Positions 60,683 to 64,000 of a DNA stretch of 64,000 nucleotides are shown piece by piece. The notes beneath the pieces were generated by a model. The model saw only the letters and a list, made by a program, of their open reading frames with translations, was not told the DNA's origin and ran no database searches. Each line of letters opens with the position of its first letter. Position 1 is the first letter of the stretch. The translations under genes and the position numbers were made by a program. The stretch comes from Lysobacterales bacterium (GTDB taxonomy: Bacteria > Pseudomonadota > Gammaproteobacteria > Xanthomonadales > SZUA-38), in contig JANQOZ010000037.1 of the NCBI GenBank assembly GCA_028285525.1, forward strand, positions 1 to 64,000. Reading direction: 5' to 3'.

Positions 60683-61006
60683 ATGGAGAACGTATTTCAA
60701 GCGCTGTCCTCAACGGTGCGTCGGCAGATCCTTGCCTATCTCTCGAAAGCCAGCCTCACCGCGGGAGAAATTGCGGCCCGCTTCGATATGAGCCAGCCGG
60801 CAATCTCCAAACACTTGAGCGTCCTGCAGAACGCGGGGCTGGTGGAAAGTCGCAAGCAGGGCCTGCATGTCCACTACCAGCTGAACCGGGAGAACCTCTT
60901 CGCCAGCATGAACGACTTTCTGGTGGACTTCTGCCCGAAAGGACGACCCCTCAAGATCGAGAGCGCTGAACTGGATACCGAGCCGCCGACCGACAAAACT
61001 GTGTAG
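60683..61006 (+). CDS. ArsR-family winged-helix transcriptional regulator
   Basis: 107 residues. VFQALSSTVRRQILAYLS, TAGEIAARFDMSQPAISKHLSVLQNAGLVESRKQGLHVHYQLN gives the ArsR winged helix with recognition helix SQPAISKHL. There is no ELCVC metal-binding motif; the single cysteine, near residue 85 (DFCPKG), is outside it. The sensed signal is therefore unknown. Divergent from the desaturase gene and likely its repressor. Confidence 0.93.
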   Translation: MENVFQALSSTVRRQILAYLSKASLTAGEIAARFDMSQPAISKHLSVLQNAGLVESRKQGLHVHYQLNRENLFASMNDFLVDFCPKGRPLKIESAELDTEPPTDKTV

Positions 61007-61028
61007 GGCGGCAACAGGAAAATGGGGC

Positions 61029-61069
61029 AAAAAAAAGGCCGGTTCCGCGTTCGCGAAACCGGCCTTTTT
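61029..61069. terminator. Bidirectional rho-independent terminator
   Basis: An A-tract (61029-61036), GGCCGGTT and AACCGGCC arms around a CG-rich inner stem, and a T-tract (61065-61069) form a symmetric hairpin. The T-tract serves the plus-strand arsR gene. The A-tract, read on the other strand, serves the minus-strand hppA gene. It lies between their convergent stops. Confidence 0.9.
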
Positions 61070-61090
61070 GGTTTGGAGCGGGTGGTCGGA

Positions 61091-63232
61091 TCAGCCGACC
61101 AGGATGCCGCCGTACTGGACAAAGAACGGCACAAACACCAGCGACAGGATTGCTGACAGCTTGATCAGGATGTTCAGCGACGGGCCGGAGGTGTCCTTCA
61201 GCGGATCACCCACCGTGTCGCCGACCACCGCAGCCTTGTGGTTGTCGGTACCCTTGCCGCCGAGGTTGCCGGCTTCGATGTACTTCTTGGCGTTGTCCCA
61301 TGCGCCGCCGCTGTTGGAGGCGCTGATGGCGAGCACGCCGCCGGCGACCAGCGATCCGGCCAGCAGGCCAGCGGTGGCCTGGATGCCGAACAGGAAACCG
61401 GTGACCAGCGGTGCACCCATGATCAGGATTCCCGGAGCGATCATCTCTTTGATCGCGGCCTGGGTGGAGATCGCCACACACTGCTCGTAGTCGGGGTCGC
61501 CGGTGCCTTCCATGATGCCCGGGATCGTCTTGAACTGGCGCCGCACCTCTTCAATCATCTTGTAAGCCGCAGAACCGACCGACTTCATGGTCATGGCGGT
61601 AAACAAGGCCGGCAGCACCGCGCCGATGAACAGGCCGGTGAAGACCATCGGGTCGAGCAGGTTGATGCTGCCCAGAAGGTCAAACTCAGGACCGTTTTCC
61701 TCTTTGAGCAGCAGATCCGCTCGGGTGAGGAATGCCGCAAAAAGTGCCAACGAGGTCAGGATGGCAGCACCGATGGCAAAACCTTTACCCATGGCGGCGG
61801 TGGTGTTGCCGGCAGCGTCCAGGACGTCGGTGCGCTGACGCACGTGCTCTTCCATCGAGGCCATCTCGGCGATTCCGCCAGCGTTGTCTGCCACGGGGCC
61901 GTAGGCGTCGATCGTCAGCGCGATCACCAGCGTGCCCAGCATGCCGAGCGAAGCGATCGCGACGCCATACATGCCGGCCAGCATCCAGGGGATGTAGATG
62001 GCCAGGCCGATCGCCAGGTAGGGGCCCACTGCGCTCTTATAGCCCAGCGCCAGACCAAAGATGATGTTGGTTGCGGTACCGGTCTGACACGACTCGGCCA
62101 CCTCTTTCACCGGACCGTAGCTGTCCGAGGTGTAGTACTCGGTCAGCAGACCGACTACCAGGCCGGCAATAAGACCGGTCAGGAAACAGAGGTAAACGCC
62201 AAGATTGGTGTAGGTTTCGCCGGCGATGGCGAACTCGGCGGGCACCAGCTGCATGGTCACGAAATACATCGCGATGGCCATCAGAACGCTGGAGATAATC
62301 AGCATGCGCTTCAGCGCAGGACCCACCTGACGCTCCAGGGTGACCTTAACCATCAGGATGGTCAGCAGGCTCACCGGGATACCGATGGCTGAGATCACGA
62401 TGGGATAAAGCAGCGCATCCACGTTGCCCGCAAAGGCGATCGCGCTAATCACCATCGCGGCGCAGGTGCTCTCGGCGCAGGAGCCAAACAGGTCGGCGCC
62501 CATGCCGGCCACGTCGCCCACGTTGTCACCCACGTTATCAGCGATAACCGCCGGGTTGCGGGGATCGTCTTCCGGGATACCGGCTTCAACCTTACCGACG
62601 AGGTCGGCGCCAACGTCAGCCGCCTTGGTGAAGATGCCGCCACCGACCCGTGCGAACAGGGCGATTGAGGAACCGCCAAGGCCAAAGCCGGCGATCACTT
62701 CCATCAAAATATGCGGCGGAAGCTGCTCAGGCATCACGTACTTGAGGCCGAGGTAGATGAGCAGCATGCCCAGGGAGGCGAGACTCACGAGGGCGAAGCC
62801 CATCACGGCGCCGGAGCGAAGCGCAAGATTGAAGGCGTCCGACAGCGACTGGTTCGCTGAAACGGTGGTGCGCACGTTGCCAGCCGTGGCGATTTTCATG
62901 CCGATGTAGCCAGAGGCGATGGAAATGATCGCGCCGAAGACAAAGGCGACCGCGGTGTAGATGCCTTCGTTGACGTAATCGGTGTGATGGTCGTCGATGA
63001 GGATCGCGATAATGGCGGCAAACACCACCATAAAGATCGCCATGAACTTGTATTCCTGCTTCAGGAACGCCATCGCGCCGGCAGCAATCGCCGCGTGAAT
63101 TTTCTTCAGCCGGCCACGGATGCCTTCATCCTCGACGCCCATGTCGATGGCCACTTTGCTCACCGAAGATGAATAGAAAAAGGCGACTGCCAGGCCAAAC
63201 AGGCTGAGCGCCAAAACAATTGCTACGGACAT
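61091..63232 (-). CDS. hppA: Membrane ion-translocating pyrophosphatase
   Basis: 713 residues from the ATG at 63232, with GGAG upstream; 22 more residues upstream are open but unlike the family. About 16 hydrophobic helices. The pyrophosphate/Mg site includes [37 protein letters not shown] and [14 protein letters not shown]. The K+/K+-independence signature reads GNTTAA rather than GNTTKA, so the enzyme is probably K+-dependent. It uses pyrophosphate from biosynthesis to pump protons or sodium. The ion cannot be decided by eye. Separate unit from arsR. Confidence 0.95.
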   Translation of the reverse strand: MSVAIVLALSLFGLAVAFFYSSSVSKVAIDMGVEDEGIRGRLKKIHAAIAAGAMAFLKQEYKFMAIFMVVFAAIIAILIDDHHTDYVNEGIYTAVAFVFGAIISIASGYIGMKIATAGNVRTTVSANQSLSDAFNLALRSGAVMGFALVSLASLGMLLIYLGLKYVMPEQLPPHILMEVIAGFGLGGSSIALFARVGGGIFTKAADVGADLVGKVEAGIPEDDPRNPAVIADNVGDNVGDVAGMGADLFGSCAESTCAAMVISAIAFAGNVDALLYPIVISAIGIPVSLLTILMVKVTLERQVGPALKRMLIISSVLMAIAMYFVTMQLVPAEFAIAGETYTNLGVYLCFLTGLIAGLVVGLLTEYYTSDSYGPVKEVAESCQTGTATNIIFGLALGYKSAVGPYLAIGLAIYIPWMLAGMYGVAIASLGMLGTLVIALTIDAYGPVADNAGGIAEMASMEEHVRQRTDVLDAAGNTTAAMGKGFAIGAAILTSLALFAAFLTRADLLLKEENGPEFDLLGSINLLDPMVFTGLFIGAVLPALFTAMTMKSVGSAAYKMIEEVRRQFKTIPGIMEGTGDPDYEQCVAISTQAAIKEMIAPGILIMGAPLVTGFLFGIQATAGLLAGSLVAGGVLAISASNSGGAWDNAKKYIEAGNLGGKGTDNHKAAVVGDTVGDPLKDTSGPSLNILIKLSAILSLVFVPFFVQYGGILVG

Positions 63233-63518
63233 GCCCTGTGCTTCTCCAAATGCATAGTCAAAACTGCTGCGCACCATCCGCATAAAATCCCTGTGCAAAC
63301 CTCAATGAGGCCCGCAAAGTGCTGATTTCTGGGGGTGATGCTCCCTGAACTGATTCTGGTTCTACGTCGACGAACTGTGAAAATGCGGCGTTGAACGGCG
63401 CGAGAGTCTACCACAACCGGCTCCCGGTCGCAGTGGCTGGTGAGAAAAGATTTTGAGGGGATACGCGGGCGGAAAAAACCTGGTCAGGGTGCTGCCGGCC
63501 AGCGTCTGCGCTCAGCGC

Positions 63519-64000
63519 CTAAGATTCGCTTTCCAGGTTCAGGACGTCGAAGTGATGGACGTCCTCGCGTTCCCCCAGGCTGCCGTAGAGGGCGATGGCC
63601 GGCGCGTCTCCCGCGTCGGCCTGAACGAAGGCAACCCACGCACCGCGCTCGACGGCGATCGGCTTCAGCGCCGCAATCAGCGCCCGGGCGATCCCCCGGC
63701 GCCGGTAGTCGGTCTGCACCGCCAGATCGTAGATATAAATTTCGCTGCGCTGCCGCTCGAACTTGCGCAGTTCATACGCCGTGAGGCCGCCAACCACCGC
63801 GTCGTCAGTTAACGCCACCAGCGCGATGAACTCGCGACTGCTCAGCAGCTCTTCGAGGTAGGCGTCAGTCGGCGCTTCGCCGAGATAGGTTTCGGCATCG
63901 TCGAAAGCCTCGCCGAACATCGCGGCCAGCTTGCGTAGCAGCGGCGCGTCATTGGCGCCCAGCCGCAGATATCGATAGCTGTCGCGGTCGGATTCCCGGG
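63519..64000 (-). CDS. AAC(3)-I-like GNAT acetyltransferase (partial, N-terminus outside window)
   Basis: The frame is open to the right edge; about 160 residues are visible. The sequence aligns by eye to aminoglycoside 3-N-acetyltransferase I through FGEAFDDAETYLGEAPTDAYLEELL, FIALVALTDDAVVGGLTAYELRKFE, SEIYIYDLAVQTDYRRRGIARALI (acetyl-CoA motif R/Q-x-x-G-x-A) and FVQADAGDAPAIALYGSLGEREDVHHFDV. Chromosomal relatives of this clade exist that do not confer resistance, so resistance is not claimed. The start codon lies beyond 64000. Confidence 0.85.
   Translation of the reverse strand, partial: RESDRDSYRYLRLGANDAPLLRKLAAMFGEAFDDAETYLGEAPTDAYLEELLSSREFIALVALTDDAVVGGLTAYELRKFERQRSEIYIYDLAVQTDYRRRGIARALIAALKPIAVERGAWVAFVQADAGDAPAIALYGSLGEREDVHHFDVLNLESES

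Overview
The window is GC-rich, gene-dense DNA from a Gammaproteobacterium, probably marine and aerobic. The evidence is the codon use, the RND/OprM efflux operons, the branched-chain keto-acid dehydrogenase, the lhr-nei pair, and a secreted cyclophilin whose C-terminal domain is of a kind I associate with Xanthomonadales/Wenzhouxiangella-like bacteria. The order cannot be fixed from this sequence. I found no tRNA, rRNA, CRISPR array, insertion sequence or prophage.

Layout. 1-2444: a large periplasmic di-haem, beta-propeller-type protein related to hydrazine synthase alpha, cut by the left edge. 2537-6826: a two-gene RND efflux operon. 7082-9064: a glutathione transferase divergent from a light-dependent protochlorophyllide reductase (LPOR). 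9193-10968: a PAS/GGDEF protein. 10983-16722: a three-gene AcrAB-OprM-type operon. 17029-17559: a small AP2-domain protein. 17878-21369: bkd E1alpha-E1beta-E2. 21391-24254: oxidoreductase, isochorismatase-like hydrolase and thiolase. 24384-27070: a molybdenum hydroxylase pair (IorAB type). 27145-33535: a six-gene operon joining a GlcD-like flavoprotein, a nitrile hydratase made of three separate polypeptides, and HyuAB. 33584-37674: a diguanylate cyclase divergent from a hybrid histidine kinase. 37686-46156: cyclophilin, Nei, Lhr and an ATP-dependent DNA ligase, all on the minus strand.

The metabolic centrepiece is 46196-55236, a pcs-mcr operon encoding propionyl-CoA synthase (about 1806 aa) and bifunctional malonyl-CoA reductase (1207 aa). 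These two multidomain enzymes carry malonyl-CoA through 3-hydroxypropionate to propionyl-CoA and are the signature of the 3-hydroxypropionate bicycle. With the LPOR at 8066-9064, a chlorophyll-biosynthesis enzyme that is rare in Proteobacteria, they suggest an aerobic anoxygenic phototroph that uses part or all of the 3-hydroxypropionate route. No reaction-centre or bacteriochlorophyll operon lies in this window, so the phototrophy is inference.

55342-64000 holds a metallo-beta-lactamase-fold hydrolase, a small membrane protein, an isochorismatase plus two polysaccharide-deacetylase-family enzymes in a tight operon, a fatty acid desaturase divergent from an ArsR repressor around an AT-rich operator, a membrane pyrophosphatase, and a partial AAC(3)-I-like acetyltransferase.
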